Positions 24,128 to 33,028 of a stretch of 64,000 nt of DNA are shown here, piece by piece. The notes under the pieces are model-generated. The model saw only the letters and a list, made by a program, of their open reading frames with translations, was not told the DNA's origin and ran no database searches. Where the stretch lies: assembly GCA_023394965.1 (NCBI GenBank), contig JAEWZX010000001.1, positions 1-64,000 of the forward strand, in the 5' to 3' direction. Each line of letters starts with the position of its first letter. Position 1 is the first letter of the stretch. Both the position numbers and the translations under genes were made by a program. The DNA is from Pseudomonadota bacterium. Its GTDB lineage: Bacteria > Pseudomonadota > Alphaproteobacteria > Sphingomonadales > Sphingomonadaceae.

Positions 24128-26881
24128 CTAGAATTCCGCCGATAGCGATACGGCGAAGGTGCGACCGACCTTGTAGCTGTTGTTTTCGATCCGGGTGGAG
24201 CCGGTGGACTGATATTCGAAATGGTCGCGGCCGGTGAGGTTGCGCGCTTCGAGTTTCAGTTCCAGATCGGCACCGGCCAGCTGGAAACCCTGACGCGCGA
24301 CCAGATCGATCGACAGGCCCGGGTTTTCGATGATGTCCGGCCGCGACAGCGTGCTGCGGCTGATCACGCGCTTGCTGCCGTAATTGAACAGCACCGTGAT
24401 CTGGCTTACCCGGTCGAGATCTTCGAGGCCGAGCTGCACATTGGCGATGTGATCGGACTGGCCGGTCAGCGCCGTACCGTCGGCGAAGAAATTGCGTGCG
24501 GGCTGCAATCCGCCAAGTTCGGGAATGTTGACGAGATCGCTGTCGCGAACGCTGATGTCGGATTGGGTGTAGGTGTAATTGGCGATCGCGACGAAGCGCT
24601 TGCTGGCCCACCAGTCGCCCAGATCGTACAGGTCCTTGTTCCACTGCACTTCGACTTCTGCCCCGTACAGCTTGGCGGAAGGGGCATTGGCGAACCGGCT
24701 GGTGACGGAATTGTCGTTGAAGCTGGAGAAGATTTCGATCGGGTTTTCAATATCCTTGTAGAAGCCGGCCACGCTAGCCCGGCTGCCCGATCCCCAGTAA
24801 TGTTCGAGCCGCGCTTCGTAATTGCTCAACCGGCTGTCGATCAGGCCCGGGTTGCCGGTAAACTGGCGGTTGGTTTCGGGATCGTAATACGTCTGCAAGA
24901 TCAGTTCGCGGAACTGCGGGCGGGCGATGGTTTTCGACGCGTTGAGCCGCAGTTGCACACTGTCCATGACTTCCCAGGTCAGGGTCACCGCGGGCAGGAA
25001 GTAATCGTTGTTCAGCAGCGTTGCGTTGGTGGACCCGTTGGGCTGACCGTCGAGCCCGAGCGGAATCACTTCCTGCGTGGCATCTTCGTAACGCAGGCCC
25101 AGGTCGAGGGAGAGCGCATCGGACTGGGTCAGGCTGGCCTGCACGTAACCGGCCTTGATTTCGAGCCCGGCGGAAAAGGCCGGGTCGGACGCCGTCGTAT
25201 CGATGATGTTATAGCCGAAGGGGCCGAGACCGGCGGCGGCCTGTGCCGCGGCATCGTAACCGAAATTGATCAGCGCATCGCCAAGCAGATTGTCAGGCCG
25301 GAATGCGCCGAAGACCAGCGGATAGGCGCCGGTGGTGCGAATATCGAATTCGCGGCGGCGCGAGTCGCGGCTGGTATCGGTATAGGCACCGCCCACCGTC
25401 AGCGCGACCCAGTCAGCCAGTCGGTAACTGAGATCGAGACCGCCGTAATACAGATCTTCGGTCAGGTCGGAAAACGCCACTGTGGTGCGCCCGCGCTGCC
25501 CGCCGTTCTGGAGGTTGAGGTAAATACCGTCGAGATCGCTGGTAGGGGTGAGATCGCGGCTGTAGACGAATTCCCATTCATTGGGCGCTTCGCGCTGGGT
25601 CTGGGCATATCCGGCCCGCATATCGACCGACAGATCGCCGAATTTCAGTTCGCCGACGAACTGGGTGTCGAACAGCTGGCGTTCGTACCAACCGGTGTTC
25701 TGGAACAGATCGTCATCGTCATCGGTCAGATCGTCGATCTGCGCCAGCGATGCGCGCTTTAGAGAATCGCGAATGAAGAGATTGGTCAGGCGGAAACGGT
25801 GTTCACCCACTTCGAGCCCCAGGCCGAGCATGGCATTGGCGAGAATGCGCTGATCGGTCTGGAACTGCCTGCCATCCTGGTCGAGATCCAGATCGCCGTT
25901 CAGTGCCGACTGGCGGGTGATCAGGCGATTGCGCCATTTATTGCTGAGCGAGGCAGTGGCGATAATGCCGAACCGGCCATCGGCGAAAACATCGAAGCTG
26001 GTGCCTGCCGTGATCCCGCCGGACCAGTTGACTGGCAGTTCGTCGGTGCTTTGCAGCAGGATCTGGTTGGGATCGCCCAGTTCCAGCAGGATCGCCTGCT
26101 GGTCGACGCTGGGGTCGTTGATCTGCAGGCCGCTGTCGAGAAAGGATTGCAGCCTTGGGCCGGGATCGCGGCGACCGTCGTCGAAGCCGAACCAGTCGTA
26201 ATCGGAACCGTAATAGCTGTATCCGGTGCCGAAAGTGGTTTCGGTATCGCCCGAGATGCCCCCGCTGATCTTGACGAAGCTTTCATCGGGCACGGCGCGG
26301 GTGGTGAGGTTGATCACACCGCCGCCGAATTCGCCCGGAAAATTGGCGGAATAGGTTTTCTGCACCAGGCTCGATGCGATGACACTGGTGGGGAAAATGT
26401 CGAGCGGGACGACGCGGCTGAGCGGCTGCGGCGAAGGCAGTGGCAGACCATTGAGCAGTGCGAGCGAGTAGCGATCGCCGAGGCCGCGGACATAGACGAG
26501 GCCGTTGCCGACGGTCGACAGACCGGTCACGCGGGTGAGCGCGCCGGCAATATCCCCTTCGCCCGAGCGCGCAATGCTGGCGCTGTCGAGAACGGAAACG
26601 ACCTGCGACGAGGCGCGGGTGACGTCCTGTCGGCGGCGGCCCGTGACGACGATCGAGCCGCCGGGAACGGAAATGTCGGGTTCTTCGAACTGTTCTTCCT
26701 GCGGTGTATCGTCGATGCCCTGGGCCTGCTGCGCCTGTAGGGCGTCGGTCGTGGGATCTTCATCGGCGGTTACGCCTTCGGCACCGGTTCCGGTACCAGC
26801 GTCCTGGGCGAAAGCCGCCCCGGGAATGGTCAGCGCGGTGGTGAGCAGGAGCAGCGCGGTAAGCTGCTTGCCGGTCGACAT
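24128..26881 (-). CDS. TonB-dependent receptor
   Basis: A 917-residue receptor. The signal peptide MSTGKQLTALLLLTTALTIP ends near AFAQDA, then an acidic linker rich in Glu, Asp and Gln (residues 27-70) precedes a TonB-box-like ISVPGGSIVVTGRR. The plug has VTGLSTVGNGLVYVRGLGDRYS and GEFGGGVINLTTR. The barrel ends in VSLSAEF with a terminal phenylalanine. I prefer the ATG at 26881 over 26899 because it gives a standard signal peptide behind GAGGGGG. The beta-helix lipoprotein gene lies immediately upstream on the same strand, so the two act together, the lipoprotein perhaps as a surface partner. The imported substrate is unknown. Confidence 0.9.
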   Translation of the reverse strand: MSTGKQLTALLLLTTALTIPGAAFAQDAGTGTGAEGVTADEDPTTDALQAQQAQGIDDTPQEEQFEEPDISVPGGSIVVTGRRRQDVTRASSQVVSVLDSASIARSGEGDIAGALTRVTGLSTVGNGLVYVRGLGDRYSLALLNGLPLPSPQPLSRVVPLDIFPTSVIASSLVQKTYSANFPGEFGGGVINLTTRAVPDESFVKISGGISGDTETTFGTGYSYYGSDYDWFGFDDGRRDPGPRLQSFLDSGLQINDPSVDQQAILLELGDPNQILLQSTDELPVNWSGGITAGTSFDVFADGRFGIIATASLSNKWRNRLITRQSALNGDLDLDQDGRQFQTDQRILANAMLGLGLEVGEHRFRLTNLFIRDSLKRASLAQIDDLTDDDDDLFQNTGWYERQLFDTQFVGELKFGDLSVDMRAGYAQTQREAPNEWEFVYSRDLTPTSDLDGIYLNLQNGGQRGRTTVAFSDLTEDLYYGGLDLSYRLADWVALTVGGAYTDTSRDSRRREFDIRTTGAYPLVFGAFRPDNLLGDALINFGYDAAAQAAAGLGPFGYNIIDTTASDPAFSAGLEIKAGYVQASLTQSDALSLDLGLRYEDATQEVIPLGLDGQPNGSTNATLLNNDYFLPAVTLTWEVMDSVQLRLNASKTIARPQFRELILQTYYDPETNRQFTGNPGLIDSRLSNYEARLEHYWGSGSRASVAGFYKDIENPIEIFSSFNDNSVTSRFANAPSAKLYGAEVEVQWNKDLYDLGDWWASKRFVAIANYTYTQSDISVRDSDLVNIPELGGLQPARNFFADGTALTGQSDHIANVQLGLEDLDRVSQITVLFNYGSKRVISRSTLSRPDIIENPGLSIDLVARQGFQLAGADLELKLEARNLTGRDHFEYQSTGSTRIENNSYKVGRTFAVSLSAEF

Positions 26882-26966
26882 GGTTCGAGACCCCCTCATA
26901 TTCAGGCCTGTGAAACTGTGGTGGAGCCTGACGTCGGCCCCGGTGCGAATAGGCGAAGAGGGCCGC

Positions 26967-26991
26967 GGGGCACGCGATCAAGGCGTGCCCC
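26967..26991 (-). terminator. Hairpin between lipoprotein and receptor genes
   Basis: GGGGCACGC (26967-26975) and GCGTGCCCC (26983-26991) form a perfect 9-bp stem with a seven-base loop. No proper T run follows on the minus strand, so it may be an intercistronic stability or attenuation hairpin rather than a full terminator. Confidence 0.45.
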
Positions 26992-27009
26992 CCGACCCCG
27001 GGTGCGGGA

Positions 27010-28584
27010 TCAGTAGATCGGCAGGCTCGAACAGTCGGACACGTCTGCGTCGAATGTCACCGTGGCCGAGTTGCAGGTCCAGCCCTTGAACCAGCTGTCG
27101 TTGCCCGGATAAACGGCACCGATATTGGTCGGGAGCTTGAAGAACGAGCTGAGCGAAGTCGGGTCGAATACCGCCACGCCGTTTTCGTTCGCACCGTTGA
27201 TGAATGTCATCGACAGCGTGTTGGTGAAACCGGCATTGTTGTTCGATCCGGCATTGAAGCGGGTGGCAATGTCCGCCGCTGTCACACCGCCCGAACTGTC
27301 GCGGAAATCGAACGCGCAATCGAGCACGAAGGAATTGAACACGACAGGTCCAGCTTCGTCCAGGCTGGTATTTGCCGCGCGGTTCAGCGTTTCGGTATTG
27401 TCGACGCGCAGGCACGGGGTGGTGCCGGACTGGTCGATCAGCACCGAGTTCACGATGGTATAATCGGCAAAGCCGCGAATGCGGATGGCCTGATCGCCCA
27501 CGCCGCTGTTGGCGATGAAGGTCGCGTTCGAAATCTTCACATTGTGGCGCGGAGTGTCTTCTTCCAGGCCGTTGGAAGAATCGGCTTCGATGATCGTGTC
27601 GCCGACGCCGGGGCGCTGGATTGCGATCACATTCTGCAGATTGGCCTTCACGCCGGTATCGGTGTCGATGCTATCGTCTTCCGCGCCGACTACGATCAGG
27701 TCCGAAACATTCAAAACGCCGCCGAAGAATTCGACACCATCGTCGGAGCTGTTGTAGCTCATGATATTGCTGAGCGTGGTCCCCGAGCCGACACCGCCGG
27801 TGGTCAGCGATTGCAGTTCGTTGTCGCCCGACAGGACAAAGCCCGAGTAGCGGATCTGAACGAAGGTCATGCTGCCCGAGCTGTCGTTTGCCGTCGCGCC
27901 GCCATACAGCACGGGCTGTGCCGCCCCTTCGACCTCACGTTCACAGGCTGCCGTGCCTGGGGTAGCACCAGAACCGATACAGTCGGTCACGGGGGCGCGG
28001 CCCGAAAGCACCACGCCGCCCCAGCGGCCGGAGGTGTTTTCGTTGAGGTCGGCACCGGTGACGTTGTTGACGGATGTGAAGATGATCGGACGGGTAGCGG
28101 TGCCGTTCGCCTGGATCGTGTTGCCGCGATTGACGTTCAGAAAGCTCGATCCGGATGCGATGATGATGGCGCCGGGTTCGATCGTCAGTTCGACATTCGT
28201 ATCATTTGCCGTGGCCACTGGGCCACCATCACTGCCCACATCGACGCGGCCGTTCATGCGATAGACCAGCCCTTCGACAAAGGGCAGCGTCGTGCTGGTG
28301 CTGAAGACGGCGGGCAGGACGCAGACGCGATATTCGCCGGTCGGACCGGAAATGGTGCCTTCGTTGGCGAGGCCTGCCGTGTTTGCGATCGTCGGGCATT
28401 CTGCGGCTGCGGTTACCGGTCCCGAAGTCGGTGCGGGCGTTGGGGCCGGGGTCGGGGCCGGGGTTGCAGGCGGGTTGATGATGATGTCACCGCCGGTACC
28501 GGGCGAGACGATTTCGTCGGCACCGCAACTGGCGAGAGCCAGAGCGGAGCAGCCGAGTACGAGCGAACGATGAAGATTTGTCAC
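27010..28584 (-). CDS. Beta-helix-like lipoprotein paired with TonB receptor
   Basis: About 524 residues. I chose the GTG at 28584: it gives a lipoprotein signal with lipobox LASC (VTNLHRSLVLGCSALALASC) and has GAGGGG upstream. The longer frame adds about 80 residues with no signal. A Pro-Ala-Thr linker (PATPAPTPAPTPAPT) leads to the mature part. That part has recurring short strands with Asn/Gly turns: TIQANGTATRPIIFTSV, NVIAIQRPGVGDTI, VKISNATFIANSG and IRIRGFADYTIVNSVLI, as in right-handed parallel beta-helices. Four or more cysteines could form disulfides. It likely sits at the outer membrane and helps the receptor encoded 128 bases downstream. Ligand unknown. Confidence 0.75.
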   Translation of the reverse strand: MTNLHRSLVLGCSALALASCGADEIVSPGTGGDIIINPPATPAPTPAPTPAPTSGPVTAAAECPTIANTAGLANEGTISGPTGEYRVCVLPAVFSTSTTLPFVEGLVYRMNGRVDVGSDGGPVATANDTNVELTIEPGAIIIASGSSFLNVNRGNTIQANGTATRPIIFTSVNNVTGADLNENTSGRWGGVVLSGRAPVTDCIGSGATPGTAACEREVEGAAQPVLYGGATANDSSGSMTFVQIRYSGFVLSGDNELQSLTTGGVGSGTTLSNIMSYNSSDDGVEFFGGVLNVSDLIVVGAEDDSIDTDTGVKANLQNVIAIQRPGVGDTIIEADSSNGLEEDTPRHNVKISNATFIANSGVGDQAIRIRGFADYTIVNSVLIDQSGTTPCLRVDNTETLNRAANTSLDEAGPVVFNSFVLDCAFDFRDSSGGVTAADIATRFNAGSNNNAGFTNTLSMTFINGANENGVAVFDPTSLSSFFKLPTNIGAVYPGNDSWFKGWTCNSATVTFDADVSDCSSLPIY

Positions 28585-28847
28585 GGGTAGCGGTCCCCTC
28601 AAAAACCGGAAGAATCGAGTTGCGACTTCGGTGATCGCGACTCGTCCGCTAGGGCCGATCTGTGACAGTTTATGTCGGTTCATGACCGTTGTGTTGCAAT
28701 GACCCATCACTCTGCGGCGAACCGATCGACGGCAAGAAAAACGTCCGCTGCGGCATAATTGCAGAAATATGACAATGTTACAGTTATGTTGCAGTGACTG
28801 CCGCGGTGGCGCATCCATGGTGTCGGACAACAGCAGGGAGAGCTGTC
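28585..28847. promoter_or_regulatory. Divergent promoter region
   Basis: A 263-base gap between the lipoprotein gene (minus) and the helical-repeat gene (plus), so both promoters must lie here. It is relatively A/T-rich around 28755-28795, where TATGACAATGTTACAGTTATG occurs. I could not assign convincing -35/-10 pairs or a known operator. Confidence 0.4.
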
Positions 28848-29231
28848 ATGACGATCATTTCAACCATTGCACTGACGCTTATGGCGCAGGGGCCTGTGGC
28901 GGCTGTCACGGGACCGCAGGCCGATTATGACGTCGGTTACGAGGAACTCGTTTCGAACGAGAATGTCGCCGCCCGCAAAGCCATCGAGAATTGCGACGAA
29001 CTGGCCGAAACCGACCCCGCGCGCCTGATCAATCACGGCATCGCCCTGGCGCGGACAGGCGAATATGACGCGGCACGAGCCGATTTCGAAACGGCTGCGA
29101 CCGCGCGGTCGAGTATCGAACTGCAGACTGCCGATGGCGATTGGGTCGATTCGCGGCATCTCGCGCGTAAAGCGCTGGCCATGCTCGATCGGGGTGAGTT
29201 CGCCCGCTATTATGCGCTGTCTCTGCGATAG
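28848..29231 (+). CDS. Small exported TPR-like protein
   Basis: A 127-residue protein. The ATG at 28848 has AGGGAGAG upstream and gives a signal sequence (MTIISTIALTLMAQGPVAAV); earlier in-frame starts lack this. The mature part holds one evident tetratricopeptide-like helix pair, RLINHGIALARTGEYDAARADFETA, followed by a shorter helix pair, HLARKALAMLDRGEFARYYAL. Such small proteins act in protein contacts in the periplasm. It is monocistronic: a strong terminator follows directly, so it is not part of the secretion operon that starts at 29381. Function unknown. Confidence 0.75.
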   Translation: MTIISTIALTLMAQGPVAAVTGPQADYDVGYEELVSNENVAARKAIENCDELAETDPARLINHGIALARTGEYDAARADFETAATARSSIELQTADGDWVDSRHLARKALAMLDRGEFARYYALSLR

Positions 29232-29256
29232 ATTTTTGCCACAACGGTGAGCCGCC

Positions 29257-29295
29257 AGGCCCGCATTCCACGGAGTGCGGGCCTGTTTTTGTTTA
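29257..29295 (+). terminator. Rho-independent terminator after TPR-like gene
   Basis: CAGGCCCGCA (29257-29266) pairs perfectly with TGCGGGCCTG (29277-29286), then TTTTTGTTT. It insulates the TPR-like gene from the virB cluster. Confidence 0.9.
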
Positions 29296-29380
29296 CTGAC
29301 GCCGACTTGCTTCGGGATATTCAGCTTTGTGTCACTCTCCTGTCATGTAGTATGCGCATTGGGACCGGACGGAGGGTGCA

Positions 29381-30010
29381 ATGATTCTGGCACGCTTGGC
29401 GCTGGTCGTGGGATTGTCCTGCACAGCGCTTACCGCCTTCCCGGTGAAGGCGGATGTCATGGAGATAGACGCGGACGGAGCGCGCTGGGTAACCGGCGGA
29501 GGCACCGCGCTTGCTGCTGTGCCCGCCGAATTGATTGGCGCCGAACCGGTTTTCGAAGTCCCCGCAGAAATCTTTGTCCCGGATGTCGCTGTCGCCGATC
29601 CCGGTGAACACGCCCGCCTGGTGCCGGAAGGATATCAGGCCAAGGTGGCCGAACTTGCCGCCCGGTTCGATCTCAGCCCGACGTTGATCGAAGCCCTAGT
29701 CTGGCAGGAAAGCCGGTGGCGTGCCAACGCAGTGTCTCCGGTCGGCGCACGGGGCCTTGCTCAGCTGATGCCGGGCACCGCGCGCGATTTGGGGGTCGAT
29801 CCGAACGATCCATTCGCCAATCTGGAAGGCGGGGCGCGGTATCTGCGCGAACAGCTCGACCGCTTCGATGGCGATCTCGAAAAGGCACTGGCGGCCTATA
29901 ATGCCGGGCCAGGGCGGGTTATGCGCGCCAATGGCATTCCGCGCATCCGCGAAACGCAGCATTACGTGGCGGCCATCATGGGCCGTCTTTCCGATCATTC
30001 ACGGGAGTAG
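29381..30010 (+). CDS. virB1: Lytic transglycosylase, VirB1-like
   Basis: A 209-residue exported enzyme expected to cleave peptidoglycan locally so the secretion channel can be built. A signal peptide (MILARLALVVGLSCTALTAFPVKA) is followed by a linker and an SLT domain from about residue 85. The catalytic glutamate is Glu110 in ALVWQESRWRANAVSPVGARG, and the domain continues with GLAQLMPGTARDLGV and ALAAYNAGPGRV. It is the first gene of the type IV secretion cluster, and virB2 starts four bases after its stop. This matches the usual VirB1 position. Confidence 0.9.
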   Translation: MILARLALVVGLSCTALTAFPVKADVMEIDADGARWVTGGGTALAAVPAELIGAEPVFEVPAEIFVPDVAVADPGEHARLVPEGYQAKVAELAARFDLSPTLIEALVWQESRWRANAVSPVGARGLAQLMPGTARDLGVDPNDPFANLEGGARYLREQLDRFDGDLEKALAAYNAGPGRVMRANGIPRIRETQHYVAAIMGRLSDHSRE

Positions 30011-30014
30011 TTAC

Positions 30015-30314
30015 TTGAGTCGCAAGTCAATCGTTTCGGCAGCTTTTGCCGCCCTGATGACACCCAGCGCCGCCTTCGCGCAGGCTACCGATCCGGCCGG
30101 TTCCGGCCCCATCGTTGCTGCATTGGGCTGGTTGCAGGGCACGCTGCTGGGCAATGTCGCGACCGCTGTTGCGGTCATGGCGGTTGCCGCCGTGGGCTTC
30201 ATGATGCTGACCGGCCGCCTCAACTGGCGGTTCGGGGCGACCGTGATCATCGGCGTCTTCATCCTGTTCGGCGCGGCTTCGATCGTCGCCGGTATCCAGG
30301 GCGCAGCCAGCTAG
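30015..30314 (+). CDS. virB2: VirB2/TrbC-like pilin
   Basis: A 99-residue prepilin starting at a TTG with GGGAG upstream; longer frames to the left overlap virB1 and lack the signal. The long signal peptide (LSRKSIVSAAFAALMTPSAAFAQA) is followed by two hydrophobic segments separated by a short basic loop (TGRLNWRF), the hairpin layout of VirB2/TrbC pilins. Members form the pilus and channel lining. It lies between virB1 and virB3 in a tight operon. Assignment rests on size, topology and position, since pilins are poorly conserved. Confidence 0.85.
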   Translation: MSRKSIVSAAFAALMTPSAAFAQATDPAGSGPIVAALGWLQGTLLGNVATAVAVMAVAAVGFMMLTGRLNWRFGATVIIGVFILFGAASIVAGIQGAAS

Positions 30315-30315
30315 A

Positions 30316-30600
30316 ATGACCGCGCTCGTCCGCCATCCCGTTCACCGCGCGTTGACGCGCCCGCAGATGTTCGCGGGGGTGACATATAACTATTTCATCA
30401 TCAACGGGATGGTGACGACCGAAGCCTTTCTCATAACCGGCAGTTGGCTTGCCCTGCTGGTTTTCGCCGTGATGCATGGCATCGGCTATTTCGCCTGCCT
30501 GCGCGAACCGCGTATTTTCGACCTGTGGATCACCAAGGTGAGCAAATGCCCACGGGTGAAAAACTACAAGCGCTGGGGGTGCAATTCCTATGCCGCGTAA
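30316..30600 (+). CDS. virB3: VirB3-like inner-membrane protein
   Basis: A 94-residue protein with the VirB3 pattern: a short cytoplasmic start (VRHPVHRALTRPQMFAGV), two close hydrophobic segments, and a basic C-terminal tail (REPRIFDLWITKVSKC). VirB3 associates with VirB4 and the pilin in the inner membrane. The start is one base after the virB2 stop, and its end overlaps the virB4 start by 11 bases, so translation is coupled. Confidence 0.88.
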   Translation: MTALVRHPVHRALTRPQMFAGVTYNYFIINGMVTTEAFLITGSWLALLVFAVMHGIGYFACLREPRIFDLWITKVSKCPRVKNYKRWGCNSYAA

Positions 30601-33028
30601 AGACAAATGGAAGGGCGCTGCCGCCTGGAACGCGAAAGAAGCGCGCGCCGGCGACCGACTGCCCTATCTGCGCCTGATCGACGAGAGTACGCTGCTGCTG
30701 CGCGATGGATCGGTAATGACGGCCATTCAGGTGCCGGGGCTGCTGTTCGAGACCGAAGACAGCGAGGCGCTCAATGCCCATGCTGCCACGCGCGAAGTGG
30801 TTCTGCGGTCTACGCTCGATGCGCGCTTCGTGCTCTATCATCACGTCATTCGGCGCCGCGTTTCGGTGGAACTCGAAGCCGACTTTCCAGACCCGATCAG
30901 CCGCCATATCGATCAGCGCTGGAGCGAGCGGCTAGGCTCGGGGCAGCTGTTCGTGAACGACCAGTTCATCACCCTGATCCGCCGCCCGGCCCGTGGCAAG
31001 GCGGGCCTGGTGGAGCGGGTCGGCAAGAAGTTCCGCCGCAAGGGCAGTGACCAGCTCGAAGCCGATCCAAAAGACATCCGCAGCCTGCGTGCCGCATCGC
31101 AGGGGCTGGTCGCAGCGCTGCAGGCCTATGGTGCCACACCGCTGGCCGATTACGTCGGGCCTCAAGGCGCTATCAATTCCGAGGTGCTCGAGCTGCTGAG
31201 CGCGCTCTACAATGGCGAAATGCGCCCGGTCAGAAAGCCGACCGACACCGTCGATGTCGGCTATATGCTGCCCTATCGCCGGGTGAGCTTCGGCCTCGAT
31301 GCGATCGAGATGCGCGGGTCCGGTTCACCGGACTTTGCCGCCATGCTGGGGCTGAAAGACTATCCCGAGGCGACCAGCCCCGGTTTGCTCGACAGTCTGC
31401 TGCGCCTTCCTTTCGAAATGGTGGTGAGCGAAAGCTATGCCCCGACCGAGCGTCAGACCGCGCGCGAACGCATGGATCTGGCGATCCGCCGCCTCAAGAG
31501 CGCGGATGAGGAAGCCGCTGCGGAGCGGGCCGATATGATGGCCGCGCGCGATGCACTGGGCAATGGTGCGGTCGGCTTTGGCGATCATCATCTTACCGTC
31601 ATGGTCAAGGAACGCGATCTCGGCCGGCTGGATGATGCCATGGCCGCTTGCGCTGCCGCTTTGGCCGATACCGGCGCCATCGCTGTGCGCGAGGATACCA
31701 ATCTTGAACCCGCTTTCTGGGGCCAGTTTCCCGGCAACGAAAGCTATCTGGTCCGCCGCGCGCTGATCTCCAGTGCCAATATGGCCAGCTTTGGCAGCCT
31801 GCACGGTTTTGCGTTGGGGCAGGCGCAGGGCAATCATTGGGGCGAGGCTGTGACGCTGCTGGAAACGACCAGTGCAACGCCCTTTTTCTTCAATTTTCAC
31901 CACGGCGACCTGGGCAATTTCTCGGTCATCGGCCCTTCCGGGTCGGGCAAGACCGTGGTGATGAATTTCCTTGCCGCCCAGGCGCAGAAGTTCAGCCCGC
32001 GCACGATCCTGTTCGACAAGGATCGCGGGGCCGAGCTGTTCGTGCGCGGCATCGGCGGGCGGTATGACAGCATTCGGGCGGGTAAGCCGACCGGGTTCAA
32101 CCCCCTTGCGCTGCCCGATACCGCTGGCAACAAAGCCTTCTTGCGAGACTGGCTTGGCGTGCTGCTGAAGGCGGAAGGGCCGGAAGAAGAACAGACCATC
32201 GCGGCTGCGGTCGATGCCGCCTATGCCAACGATGCCTCTCTGCGTCGCCTGCGCCACTTCAAGGAGCTGCTTTCAGGCACCCGCCGCCCGCAGCCCGGTG
32301 ACCTGGCCGACCGGCTGGGAGCGTGGATCGGCGAAGGCGAGCATGCCTGGATGTTCGACAATGCGGAGGACCGTCTTGATCTGACGGCGCGCGTTCTCGG
32401 TTTCGACATGACTGCGCTGCTGGAAAATCCCCGGCTGCGCACGCCGGCCATGATGTATCTCTTCCATCGGATCGAAGAGCGGCTGGATGGCAAGCCGACC
32501 ATGATTCTGATCGACGAAGGGTGGAAGGCGCTTGACGACGAGGTTTTCGCCGCGCGTATCCGCGACTGGCTGAAGACGCTGCGTAAACGCAACGCACTGG
32601 TCGGCTTTGCCACGCAATCGGCGCGCGACGCATTGGAAAGCCGCATTTCCACCGCATTGGTCGAGCAGACTGCGACCATGGTATTCATGCCCAACAGCCG
32701 CGCCCGTCCCGAGGACTATTGCGATGGCTTCGGCCTGACGGAACACGAGCTGGCCCTGATTCGAACGCTGCCGGCGCACAGCCGCTGTTTCCTTGTGCGT
32801 CAGCCGGATGCCAGCGTTGTCGTCCGCTTGGATCTCTCGGGTGCGCCCGAAGTGCTGACATTGCTGTCAGGACGTGAAAGTTCCGTGCGTCGTCTTGACC
32901 TTCTGCGTGAAGCGTTGGGTGATGCGCCGGCCGACTGGTTCCCCGCACTTACCGGCACGAAATGGCCGGGCGGGGCGAATGACGAAGGGGAGGCGGGGAT
33001 CGAAGCTCTCGGCCTTGCCGCTGAATGA
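30590..33028 (+). CDS. virB4: VirB4-type secretion ATPase
   Basis: An 812-residue ATPase that powers pilus assembly and substrate transfer at the inner membrane. The Walker A motif GPSGSGKT is at residues 448-455 and Walker B MILIDEG at 638-644, with the arginine-rich segment GFATQSARDALESRI following. The N-terminal CagE/VirB4 domain (about 25-400) includes YRRVSFGLDAIEMRG. Length and domain order are standard. Overlaps virB3 at the start and virB6 at the end (ATGA). It is the strongest family match of the cluster. Confidence 0.95.
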   Translation: MPRKDKWKGAAAWNAKEARAGDRLPYLRLIDESTLLLRDGSVMTAIQVPGLLFETEDSEALNAHAATREVVLRSTLDARFVLYHHVIRRRVSVELEADFPDPISRHIDQRWSERLGSGQLFVNDQFITLIRRPARGKAGLVERVGKKFRRKGSDQLEADPKDIRSLRAASQGLVAALQAYGATPLADYVGPQGAINSEVLELLSALYNGEMRPVRKPTDTVDVGYMLPYRRVSFGLDAIEMRGSGSPDFAAMLGLKDYPEATSPGLLDSLLRLPFEMVVSESYAPTERQTARERMDLAIRRLKSADEEAAAERADMMAARDALGNGAVGFGDHHLTVMVKERDLGRLDDAMAACAAALADTGAIAVREDTNLEPAFWGQFPGNESYLVRRALISSANMASFGSLHGFALGQAQGNHWGEAVTLLETTSATPFFFNFHHGDLGNFSVIGPSGSGKTVVMNFLAAQAQKFSPRTILFDKDRGAELFVRGIGGRYDSIRAGKPTGFNPLALPDTAGNKAFLRDWLGVLLKAEGPEEEQTIAAAVDAAYANDASLRRLRHFKELLSGTRRPQPGDLADRLGAWIGEGEHAWMFDNAEDRLDLTARVLGFDMTALLENPRLRTPAMMYLFHRIEERLDGKPTMILIDEGWKALDDEVFAARIRDWLKTLRKRNALVGFATQSARDALESRISTALVEQTATMVFMPNSRARPEDYCDGFGLTEHELALIRTLPAHSRCFLVRQPDASVVVRLDLSGAPEVLTLLSGRESSVRRLDLLREALGDAPADWFPALTGTKWPGGANDEGEAGIEALGLAAE

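Noticed and set aside
28640..28800. Pho-box-like TGTCA/TGACA half-sites before the TonB-lipoprotein pair
   Set aside because: Half-sites do not show the 11-base spacing needed for a Pho box on either strand.
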